Positions 1-6,035 of a stretch of DNA of 7,382 nucleotides are shown one piece after another. Each line of letters opens with the position of its first letter. Position 1 is the first letter of the stretch. Where the stretch lies: contig CAKSQS010000075.1 in NCBI GenBank assembly GCA_934486705.1, forward strand, positions 1 through 7,382, in the 5' to 3' direction. The stretch is from an uncultured Eubacteriales bacterium (GTDB taxonomy: Bacteria; Bacillota; Clostridia; Oscillospirales; Acutalibacteraceae). Under the pieces are notes generated by a model. That model was given only the letters and a program-made list of their open reading frames with translations. It did no database searches and was not told the DNA's origin. The position numbers were made by a program, and so were the translations under genes.

Positions 1-74
1 TTGCAAACCACCCGGGAGATAAGGGTATGAAAGCGATAGCCGAAAGAATAGCCGAGGTAACGGACAAAATATAA
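1..74 (+). CDS. C-terminal end of a probable SGNH/GDSL-type hydrolase (partial)
   Basis: Only the last 23 full codons are inside the window, read from position 3 to the TAA at 72-74. They contain HPGDKGMKAIAERI, which resembles block V of SGNH/GDSL esterases, where the catalytic His is followed by Pro and a Gly-Met/His helix start. The Asp that normally sits three residues before this His is not there: that codon ends in TT, so it cannot be Asp. The piece may therefore belong to a subfamily with a different catalytic arrangement. A second SGNH protein follows 24 bases downstream on the same strand, so the two were probably co-transcribed paralogous or complementary esterases. The last codons (AEVTDKI) closely match the end of the next gene, although no dockerin is present here. 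The family call rests on a short match and is moderate. Confidence 0.6.
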   Translation, partial: ANHPGDKGMKAIAERIAEVTDKI

Positions 75-87
75 AAAAGAAAGCAGC

Positions 88-92
88 AGGAA
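88..92 (+). promoter_or_regulatory. Ribosome binding site of the dockerin esterase
   Basis: AGGAA lies 6 bases before the ATG at 99. This supports that start, and the signal peptide begins directly at this Met. No promoter is visible in the 24-base gap after the preceding gene, which suggests co-transcription with it. Confidence 0.6.
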
Positions 93-98
93 TAAAAT

Positions 99-2237
99 AT
101 GAAAAAGCAAATTTTAAGCATTACGGTAATATTTGCAATGCTTTTAAGCTTTATAGCTTCGGGCTTTGCAAGGGTTTCGGCAGACACGGCATTTGATACT
201 TCAAAATTCTCGACGTATTATTCGGCAGATTTATCTACTACAGACCCTGTGCCGGAAAGTCTTTCGGCACACTGGAATATGAGCAGCGATGGCACAATGC
301 TTGTAAGAAACGGAACAGACAGCAACTGGGCGCAAAATTGCAAAACCGATAAGGCGATTCTTTACTACAATGTTAAAGAGTACAATAATTTTGATATGAC
401 GGTAAACTTCAAGGCTCCCGGCGGCAACGACGGCGCTAACTATTCGGCGTACTTCGGCTTCGGCGCAGACTCTATAGGCAGCAATTATTACAACGACCCA
501 AGCGCTTATGTTTATACAATGCACATAGGCAGCATAACCGGCGGAAAAAAGGCAGGCAACTGGTTAGATAATGTTAAAGCCGCCTCAGATATTATTCCCG
601 GCTGGAATATCGAGCAGGTGCATAAGTTAAGAGTAAGGGTTGTGAATAAATCCGTAACATTTTGGATAGACGATGTGGAAATGGGTTCGGTATCGGCGGC
701 TAATTATGAGGGCGGTTACATTTTCTTTGCGGGCGACGATTTGATTGTTTCGTGGGGAATGCCCGAGATAAAAGAAATTACGCCGATGGACACATCAAAA
801 TTCACCGCTTACTATACCGCCAATGCAAAAACAAACGAGAATTTGACTGCCGAAAACATAGGAAAGCATTGGGATACAAGCGAAGAATATCTCAACAGAA
901 ATTTTGCCGACGTGGATTGGAGCAACGGCTTAGGGGGGCTTTCGGTTCTTTACTTCAATGAAAAGAAGTATAAAAACTTTGAGCTTACGGTTAAATATAA
1001 GACCTATTCCATTTCGTCGGAAAAATTGAAACAGGGAGATTTTACCCGCTCGACAATTGTAGGCTTCGGCGCTGCCGATATGTCGAAAAGCTTTATGCAG
1101 GACAGTAATGCCTTCACGGTAAATATTTCCTGCTTCGGTGCTGTGCTTACTGCCGACAGCAAGTCATGGCTGCGTAATTACGCCTTGAGCGGTAATGTGG
1201 AAAACTGGAACAACGTCGGTTATCATACGCTTAAAATGCGCGTTGTAAACGGAAGGGTCGGCTACTGGATAGACGGTAACTTCATTGTCGGTATAGTTAC
1301 TGGCAGCAAAGACCCCGGGTATATATTCTTCGGCTCGGGCGAGGGGACTACCCAATTCGGCATACCTACCGTTACGGAACTCGGCGAGCCTGAAATTTCC
1401 GAGGATGCAAAGCAGAGCGCACTTTATAAGAAAAGCGCCCTGTTTATAGGGGACAGCATAAGCTACGGCGCACTGGACGATTACCTCGGTATGTCCTGGG
1501 GCGGCAGAATAGGCGAAAAATACGGTATGAGCTGGAAAAACGCTTCGGTCAGCGGTGCAACCGTTAAATATACTACTGTAAACGGAAGTCCGCTGCCTTA
1601 TATTAAAAATCAGCTGACCGACGGAACATTCGACTATGTTATTGTTGAGGGCGGAATTAACGACGCTATGCGGGGCAACGCTTTAGGCGAAATTTCAAAT
1701 TCTTTCAAAGCGGAGGATTTTGATACAAGCACATTTGCGGGCTCGTTTGAAGAGCTTTTAAGCGCGGTTAAAGCTAAATACCCGAACGCTAAGGTGGGGT
1801 ATATCGTTACAATGCAGGTAACGACTCAAAGTGCTCAAAACGCCGCCGCGTATTATGAAATTGCAAAGCAGATCTGCGATAAATGGAATGTAAATTACCT
1901 TGATCTCTTTAATGACGCGGAGGTTACGGGTTGGTTTGTTGAAAATCAGACTACCTATTTGCCCGATACGCTGCACCCGAACGCCCCAGGCTATGAGCTT
2001 TTAACGCCCAAAATTGCGAGGTTTGCGGAAGAACTGCGGGATGTTGTAAAATACGACGCGGATAATAACGGTGTATTTGAACCCGCAGCCGATCTTGCGT
2101 TTCTTAAAAAGGCCTTGTTAGGCGTTGAGAATACGGGCATAACAAAGCTTTGCGATACTAACGGCGACAGCTGTATAAATATATTGGATATTGTTCATAT
2201 GAAAAAGGCAATAGCCGAAGTAACGGATAAAAACTGA
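99..2237 (+). CDS. Secreted SGNH-family esterase with two N-terminal beta-sandwich repeats and a C-terminal type I dockerin
   Basis: A predicted extracellular carbohydrate esterase of 712 residues. Residues 1-29 form a signal peptide (Lys-Lys, hydrophobic core, cut near ARVSA-D). Residues about 32-228 and 230-427 are two diverged copies of one module: each starts DTSKF.(T/A)YY and ends in a G(M/I)P.(I/V)(K/T)E strand, with shared RVVN...WID and GYIFF motifs. They look like concanavalin-type beta-sandwiches that may bind carbohydrate. Residues about 444-650 form an SGNH hydrolase: GDS with Ser453, the block II Gly486, GGIND with Asn521, and DTLHP giving Asp623 and His626. Residues 652-705 form a dockerin with two calcium loops. 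The second loop (D686, N688, D690, N694, D697) is canonical. The first has one extra residue and Glu for the usual Asn. Family knowledge suggests removal of acetyl or similar esters from plant polysaccharide while docked on a scaffoldin; the exact ester is not shown. A strong terminator follows. Confidence 0.88.
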   Translation: MKKQILSITVIFAMLLSFIASGFARVSADTAFDTSKFSTYYSADLSTTDPVPESLSAHWNMSSDGTMLVRNGTDSNWAQNCKTDKAILYYNVKEYNNFDMTVNFKAPGGNDGANYSAYFGFGADSIGSNYYNDPSAYVYTMHIGSITGGKKAGNWLDNVKAASDIIPGWNIEQVHKLRVRVVNKSVTFWIDDVEMGSVSAANYEGGYIFFAGDDLIVSWGMPEIKEITPMDTSKFTAYYTANAKTNENLTAENIGKHWDTSEEYLNRNFADVDWSNGLGGLSVLYFNEKKYKNFELTVKYKTYSISSEKLKQGDFTRSTIVGFGAADMSKSFMQDSNAFTVNISCFGAVLTADSKSWLRNYALSGNVENWNNVGYHTLKMRVVNGRVGYWIDGNFIVGIVTGSKDPGYIFFGSGEGTTQFGIPTVTELGEPEISEDAKQSALYKKSALFIGDSISYGALDDYLGMSWGGRIGEKYGMSWKNASVSGATVKYTTVNGSPLPYIKNQLTDGTFDYVIVEGGINDAMRGNALGEISNSFKAEDFDTSTFAGSFEELLSAVKAKYPNAKVGYIVTMQVTTQSAQNAAAYYEIAKQICDKWNVNYLDLFNDAEVTGWFVENQTTYLPDTLHPNAPGYELLTPKIARFAEELRDVVKYDADNNGVFEPAADLAFLKKALLGVENTGITKLCDTNGDSCINILDIVHMKKAIAEVTDKN

Positions 2238-2246
2238 AAACAAGCA

Positions 2247-2295
2247 AAAACCGCCGCCGTCAACTGCGTTTGCAGCCGTTGACGGCGGCGGTTTT
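2247..2295. terminator. Bidirectional intrinsic terminator between convergent genes
   Basis: The arms AAAACCGCCGCCGTCAAC (2247-2264) and its exact reverse complement (2278-2295) form a perfect 18-bp stem with a 13-base loop. GC-rich pairs are flanked by A on the left and T on the right, so each strand gives a hairpin followed by U-rich sequence. It ends the dockerin esterase unit on the + strand, and it begins directly after the stop codon of the AraC-type gene on the - strand. Confidence 0.92.
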
Positions 2296-2296
2296 C

Positions 2297-3142
2297 TTAT
2301 AATTCGGTTTTTTGCTCTGCGGGGCTGAAATGGTTAAAAAGACAGCTTTTGCCCCTTGCCTGCTCGGGGGATATTCCGTAAAGCTTTTTATATGCCCGGT
2401 AAAAAACCGTATAATCCGAATACCCGCACCCATATGCCGCGGCAGAGGGGGACGCGCCGTTTTTCAAAAATCTTTGCGCGGCTGCCATACGTTTTTCGGT
2501 AATGTATTTGTATACCGATGTGTTGAGACTGCTTTTGAAAATGTGCGATAGCGAAGACGGCGATATTCCTATGCTTTCCGCTATCATATTAAGATTTATA
2601 GGTGAGCAATAGTTTTTGTTTATGAACTTAAGCGCCCTGCCGACTGCCGAGTCGCTGCTGTGCGGCTTTATTTCAACGCGGCGGTCAAGCTCCTTTTTTA
2701 AATATACCAATATCTCGGAAAAAACCGCGTGAAATAAAATCCTTTTATCATTATCCGTTTCGGAGAAAATCTCGGGCAGGCTGCCGAAAAGAGAAATAAT
2801 TTTTTCACTCGGATTTTTAATTACGCAAATATCCCGCATACAGGTTTCCGTTATTTCTTCAAGACCGTTAATTTCGTCAAAGTTTATGCAAAAACGCGTA
2901 TATTTTTCGGGCTCGCTTATTATCAGGTGATGAAAGCTTTCTTTCGGTATCAGCAAAAGGCAGCCGTCCGTTACGGTAAATTCGCCGCCCTCGGTTATAA
3001 GCCTGCCGTTAATTTTCGGAATATACAGTATTTCATTGTATGTATGAAATTCACGCCCGCTCTCTACCGAAGGACCTTTCGCATAGTGCAAATGCAGATT
3101 ATCGCCGTTATATGCCTTGCATACGGTCAGATTATTTTTCAT
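2297..3142 (-). CDS. AraC-family transcriptional regulator, probable local regulator of the aldolase/kinase operon
   Basis: The protein has 281 residues, the usual AraC-family size. Residues about 15-90 look like the cupin-type sensor domain (GREFHTYNEILYI, then strand-rich sequence with IPKESFHHL). Residues about 165-265 form the double helix-turn-helix: helix one around 183-204 (LNMIAESIGISPSSLSHIFK) and helix two around 231-253 with the family signature GYSDYTVFYRAYKKLYGISPEQ split across its end. The ATG at 3142 is supported by GGTGA 9 bases upstream. The gene is divergent from the sialidase-like/aldolase fusion gene and shares a short control region with it, a common layout for a sugar-responsive activator and its target. 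The inducer cannot be read from the sequence. The gene ends directly at a shared terminator. No truncation is seen. Confidence 0.92.
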   Translation of the reverse strand: MKNNLTVCKAYNGDNLHLHYAKGPSVESGREFHTYNEILYIPKINGRLITEGGEFTVTDGCLLLIPKESFHHLIISEPEKYTRFCINFDEINGLEEITETCMRDICVIKNPSEKIISLFGSLPEIFSETDNDKRILFHAVFSEILVYLKKELDRRVEIKPHSSDSAVGRALKFINKNYCSPINLNMIAESIGISPSSLSHIFKSSLNTSVYKYITEKRMAAAQRFLKNGASPSAAAYGCGYSDYTVFYRAYKKLYGISPEQARGKSCLFNHFSPAEQKTEL

Positions 3143-3162
3143 AGCCTTATATCACCGATTTT

Positions 3163-3190
3163 ATTATAACACATTTTGCAATAATTGCAA
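3163..3190 (-). promoter_or_regulatory. Promoter of the AraC-family gene
   Basis: On the - strand, TTGCAA (3190-3185) and TATAAT (3168-3163) are 16 bases apart, and a TG one base before the -10 gives an extended -10 element. The -35 box lies inside one of the ATTGCAAT palindromes, so a protein bound there could control the regulator's own expression. Confidence 0.65.
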
Positions 3191-3224
3191 TGTTTTTGCT
3201 TGAATTACAATTGAAATTGCAATT
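3175..3224. promoter_or_regulatory. Operator-like cluster of ATTGCAAT-type palindromic sites in the divergent promoter region
   Basis: Four related sites occur within 50 bases: TTTGCAAT at 3175-3182, ATTGCAAT at 3184-3191, AATTACAATT at 3203-3212 and AATTGCAATT at 3215-3224. The two exact ATTGCAAT copies are 32 bases apart, close to three helical turns. They overlap the -35 regions of both divergent promoters. This is seen directly; that they bind the adjacent AraC-type protein, or another regulator, is inference. AraC-family sites are more often direct repeats than palindromes. Confidence 0.45.
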
Positions 3225-3239
3225 CGGGTTAATTATAAT
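3211..3239 (+). promoter_or_regulatory. Promoter of the sialidase-like/aldolase and kinase operon
   Basis: TTGAAA at 3211-3216 and TATAAT at 3234-3239 are separated by exactly 17 bases, which is near the SigA consensus. The predicted transcript start is near 3246, leaving a short leader before the ATG at 3277. The AATTGCAATT site at 3215-3224 overlaps the -35 end and the spacer. Confidence 0.75.
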
Positions 3240-3276
3240 TAAAGCTATAAAGTATGTTATATTGGAGATGCGAAAT

Positions 3277-4899
3277 ATGAAAAATGCAGATAAAACAGCT
3301 TGTGAAGTTTTGTATAGACCCGAGAGTGATAAATATGATAAGGACATCCGAATGTTTCAGGGTTGCCCCACGGTTGCAGTGACCGAGGGCGGCAGAATAT
3401 ATCTCGGGTGGTATGCGGGCGGAACGGGAGAGCCGCATATGGAAAACTATAATTTACTGATATACAGCGATGATAGCGGGTCTACATGGTCAAAGCCGAT
3501 TATCGTAATACCGAGCAGCTATGAAAATCATATACACGCATTGGATATACAGCTGTTTACAGACCCGCGCGGAGCTTTGCATATTGCGTGGGTTCAGAAC
3601 AACACTTACAAATTCAGGGGTGAAGAGCCCGAAAAAAAGGAATTTCAGCCTATCGCTGTGCGGGACGGTTGGGTATTTCCCGATATGCAGCACAGCGAAT
3701 GGGAAATTATTTGCGAAAATCCCGATGCAGACGTGCCTGTGTTCGGCACTCCGAGGTTTTTGTTTCACGGATTTTTACGCTGTAAGCCCACATTCTTAAA
3801 AAACGGAGATTGGATATATTGCGCCTATGACCAGTTGACTGACAGGTACGGCTATTATATAAGTAAAGATTGCGGAAAAACTTTTACTCATTTTTACGGC
3901 GCTGAAAAAATTCCCACTTATTTTGATGAAACCATGGTCTATCAACTTAATGACGGCAAGGTGAAAATGCTTGCGAGAACGCAGCTTGGGGAGTTGGCGG
4001 AAACGGTTTCCGATGATAACGGAAAAAGCTGGAGTAAGGCAGTTATGAGCGGTATTGTATGCGCAGATACACGCTTTTTTGTCAGAAAGCTGCCATCCGG
4101 CAGGGTTTTACTTGTTATAAATGATTGCAGAACAGAAAGACGAAATATGGCCCTGCTGCTTTCTGAGGATGACGGCGAAACATGGAAATACAGAAAATGT
4201 ATTGATACACGCGGCAATATATCATACCCGGATGCAGATGTTTTGGGTGAAAATATTTATTTATCCTATGATCGCGGCAGAACGGAAGAGCGGGAAATAC
4301 TTTTTTGTAAATTTAAAGAAAAAGATATTATAGAAAACAATGAAATACCTGTTGCGGTTGTAAGTAAGCCTGCGGATGCTGCGAAAAAGCAGGATGTAAT
4401 AAACGAAATTGATAAAACGCGTCTGGCAGTTATTGTGCGGGGTGTGCCCTCCGAAAAGCTGCCGCTGCTGGCGGAGGCTCTGTATGACGGCGGAGTACGG
4501 CTTTTGGAGGTGACGTTTGACGCGCGCGGTAAAAAATCGGACGAGGAAACCGCTGCCGATATAGAAACGCTGGCGAAAAAATTCAAGGGAAGAATGTATA
4601 TAGGCGCGGGCACTGTTTTAACCGAAAAGCAGGTTCGGCTTACAAAAAAGGCGGGCGGCAGCTTTATTATATCCCCCAATACCGATAAGGTCGTAATAAC
4701 GGAAAGCCGTATGTGCGGGCTTGTATCCATTCCCGGGGCAATGACGGCGACCGAGATAAATAACGCGCATAATTTCGGCGCGGATTATGTTAAGCTGTTT
4801 CCCATAACCAATTTGGGGGCTGATTACGTAAAGGCGGTAAAAGCGCCGCTCGGACATATTAAAATGTTAGCCGTGGAAAGAATATCGGCGAATATTTAA
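3277..4899 (+). CDS. Fusion of a sialidase-like BNR beta-propeller with a KDPG/KDPGal-type aldolase, aldolase C-terminus lost by a frame break
   Basis: I chose the ATG at 3277 (540 residues) because GGAG lies 9 bases upstream; an earlier in-frame ATG at 3190 lies upstream of the predicted promoter. Residues 1-350 form a BNR/sialidase-like propeller with Asp boxes at 64-71, 196-203, 245-252 and 296-303. FQGCP (27-31) stands where true sialidases have an Arg-Ile-Pro motif, so sialidase activity is doubtful. There is no signal peptide, so it acts in the cytoplasm. Residues about 373-535 match class I 2-keto-3-deoxy-6-phospho-sugar acid aldolases: LEVTF with Glu411, GAGTV (443-447) and VKLFP with Schiff-base Lys506. 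There is no in-frame internal start in the linker, so one polypeptide is expected. After LAV (531-533) the expected Gly-Gly phosphate loop is missing and the frame ends at 4899. The rest of the domain lies in another frame at 4878-5024. The aldolase half is therefore probably inactive unless this is an assembly error. Confidence 0.85.
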   Translation: MKNADKTACEVLYRPESDKYDKDIRMFQGCPTVAVTEGGRIYLGWYAGGTGEPHMENYNLLIYSDDSGSTWSKPIIVIPSSYENHIHALDIQLFTDPRGALHIAWVQNNTYKFRGEEPEKKEFQPIAVRDGWVFPDMQHSEWEIICENPDADVPVFGTPRFLFHGFLRCKPTFLKNGDWIYCAYDQLTDRYGYYISKDCGKTFTHFYGAEKIPTYFDETMVYQLNDGKVKMLARTQLGELAETVSDDNGKSWSKAVMSGIVCADTRFFVRKLPSGRVLLVINDCRTERRNMALLLSEDDGETWKYRKCIDTRGNISYPDADVLGENIYLSYDRGRTEEREILFCKFKEKDIIENNEIPVAVVSKPADAAKKQDVINEIDKTRLAVIVRGVPSEKLPLLAEALYDGGVRLLEVTFDARGKKSDEETAADIETLAKKFKGRMYIGAGTVLTEKQVRLTKKAGGSFIISPNTDKVVITESRMCGLVSIPGAMTATEINNAHNFGADYVKLFPITNLGADYVKAVKAPLGHIKMLAVERISANI

Positions 4900-5024
4900 A
4901 AGCGGGAGTTGACGGTTTCGGCGTTGGCTCTAATATAATAAACGGCGAGTATCTGAAAAACAATGATTTTAAGGCTATAACGGAACTTGCGAAAAAGTAT
5001 ACAGAGGCAATAAAAAATGGCTGA
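4878..5024 (+). pseudogene. Displaced C-terminal end of the KDPG/KDPGal-type aldolase
   Basis: Read from 4878, this frame gives 48 residues beginning KNIGEYLKAG and containing GFGVGSN. These are the usual last helix-strand units of KDPG aldolases, including the final phosphate-binding Gly-rich turn. It joins the upstream aldolase only after a frame change between GTG at 4873 and AAG at 4878. Compared with the normal family pattern (LAV, Gly-Gly, about three residues, then the Asn of this helix), about 13 bases seem to be missing. It ends at TGA 5022-5024 and overlaps the kinase start codon region by 8 bases, as a translationally coupled intact gene would. It has no start codon or ribosome binding site of its own. 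Confidence 0.82.
5003..5007 (+). promoter_or_regulatory. Ribosome binding site of the dgoK-like gene
   Basis: AGAGG lies 9 bases before the ATG at 5017, inside the end of the aldolase frame. It supports this start and allows the kinase to be translated even if ribosomes leave early at 4899. Confidence 0.6.
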
Positions 5025-5934
5025 TTATATTTGTATAGACGGGGGAACTACAAATACAAGAGTAACGCTTGTGAGCGGCGGCAGGGTAATTGACGCCGAG
5101 CGCTGTAATATAGGCTCGGGTAAAAGCGGAAATAATGCCCCGCTTAAAAGGGCTGTAAAAAGCGGAATCGAGCATATTATTGAAAGGCACGGCGCTGCAC
5201 CGAAAGCCGTTATAGCCTCGGGTATGATAACAAGCGGCGGCGGGCTTTGCGAAATACCGCACATTCCGACTCCCGCGGGGCTTAAAGAGCTGCATAACGC
5301 AATGACGGTAAAATATTTTCCCGAAATTTGCGATATTCCTTTTACCTTTATACCGGGAGTAAAAACCGTTTCCGCTGCTCTGGAAAACGCCGATATAATG
5401 CGCGGCGAGGAAACGGAGCTTATGGGCTTGGATATTGATATATCGGACTCCTTGGTTCTGCTGCCGGGCTCGCATTCAAAGTGTATTTCGGTATCTGAAA
5501 ACGGGAAAATAGAAAAATTTCACACCTTTTTGACCGGCGAAATGATATATGCGGCGAGCAGCGCCACTATTTTAAGCAGAACGGTCAATTTGAGTATATC
5601 CGCAGACAGTGAGTATTTGATAAAGGGATGCGAATATTGCGAAAAATACGGCATAAACGAGGCGCTGTTCAAAACGCGTATACTCGGTATGCTTTTTGAT
5701 TGTACGCCCGAGCAGTGCATGGGCTTTTTTACGGGTGCAATTCTTTGCGGGGAAATAAGGCGGGTAACGGAATTGCCGCAAAAACGCGTTATTGTTGCGG
5801 GTAAACGTGATCTGAAATATCCAACCGTGTATTTGCTGGAATATTTTTCGCAAAAGGAGGTTATTTGCGTGAGCGATGTTTCCGCAAATAACGCCCCGGC
5901 GCTGGGCGCGGTAAAAATTTATACCGAACAGTAA
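5017..5934 (+). CDS. dgoK: 2-dehydro-3-deoxygalactonokinase (DgoK family)
   Basis: The protein has 305 residues, normal for the DgoK family of ASKHA-fold sugar acid kinases. Visible motifs are the N-terminal phosphate loop DGGTTNTR (8-15), ASGMITS (67-73), MRGEETELMG (128-137), PGSHSK (150-155) and FLTGEM (171-176), with a Gly-rich C-terminal adenosine region ending ALGAV. The family phosphorylates 2-keto-3-deoxygalactonate with ATP to the 6-phosphate, which a KDPGal aldolase then splits into pyruvate and glyceraldehyde 3-phosphate. The fused aldolase directly upstream is the matching next enzyme, and the 8-base overlap with its ancestral end shows a two-gene operon. Activity on 2-keto-3-deoxygluconate or a related acid is possible, because specificity cannot be read from the motifs. 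The gene itself is intact. If the aldolase is truly broken, its product could build up unless another aldolase exists elsewhere. Confidence 0.9.
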   Translation: MADYICIDGGTTNTRVTLVSGGRVIDAERCNIGSGKSGNNAPLKRAVKSGIEHIIERHGAAPKAVIASGMITSGGGLCEIPHIPTPAGLKELHNAMTVKYFPEICDIPFTFIPGVKTVSAALENADIMRGEETELMGLDIDISDSLVLLPGSHSKCISVSENGKIEKFHTFLTGEMIYAASSATILSRTVNLSISADSEYLIKGCEYCEKYGINEALFKTRILGMLFDCTPEQCMGFFTGAILCGEIRRVTELPQKRVIVAGKRDLKYPTVYLLEYFSQKEVICVSDVSANNAPALGAVKIYTEQ

Positions 5935-5965
5935 AATTTTGTAAAAAATACGTATTTTATTATAT

Positions 5966-5994
5966 TTGAAAAATTAAACCGTGTGTACTATAAT
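5966..5994 (+). promoter_or_regulatory. Promoter of the PAS/HD-GYP regulator gene
   Basis: TTGAAA at 5966-5971 and TATAAT at 5989-5994 have a 17-base spacer, the same near-consensus arrangement as the operon promoter. The predicted transcript start is near 6001. This makes the regulator a separate transcription unit. The rest of the 5935-6035 gap is AT-rich, with no GC-rich terminator after dgoK. Confidence 0.78.
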
Positions 5995-6020
5995 ATGTAC
6001 CGTAATTGATAAGCAAATAC

Positions 6021-6026
6021 AGAGGG
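6021..6026 (+). promoter_or_regulatory. Ribosome binding site that selects a TTG start
   Basis: AGAGGG (running on into TGA) lies 9 bases before TTG at 6036-6038. The first in-frame ATG is at 6051, 24 bases away and too far for this site, so TTG is the better start. Confidence 0.65.
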
Positions 6027-6035
6027 TGACCTGAT

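Noticed and set aside
3190..3276. Possible 29-residue N-terminal extension of the fusion protein from the ATG at 3190.
   Set aside because: This segment contains the operator-like sites and the whole predicted promoter, so the expected transcript begins after it. The ATG at 3277 has a proper ribosome binding site.
4266..4730. 154-codon open frame on the - strand.
   Set aside because: It is antisense to the aldolase core, rich in Ser/Ala/Thr as expected for a shadow frame, and resembles no known family.
4864..4890. Programmed -1 ribosomal frameshift as an explanation for the aldolase break.
   Set aside because: No slippery heptamer or downstream stem or pseudoknot is visible. A -1 shift would still leave the Gly-Gly loop absent, so a deletion explains the data better.
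4975..5475. 166-codon open frame on the - strand.
   Set aside because: It is antisense to the conserved N-terminal half of the DgoK-family gene and carries no motif of its own.
5945..5958. Perfect 14-base palindrome AAAATACGTATTTT after dgoK, considered as a terminator.
   Set aside because: It has no loop and almost no GC, so the hairpin would be weak. It may be a chance feature of an AT-rich gap or a regulatory half-site near the next promoter.
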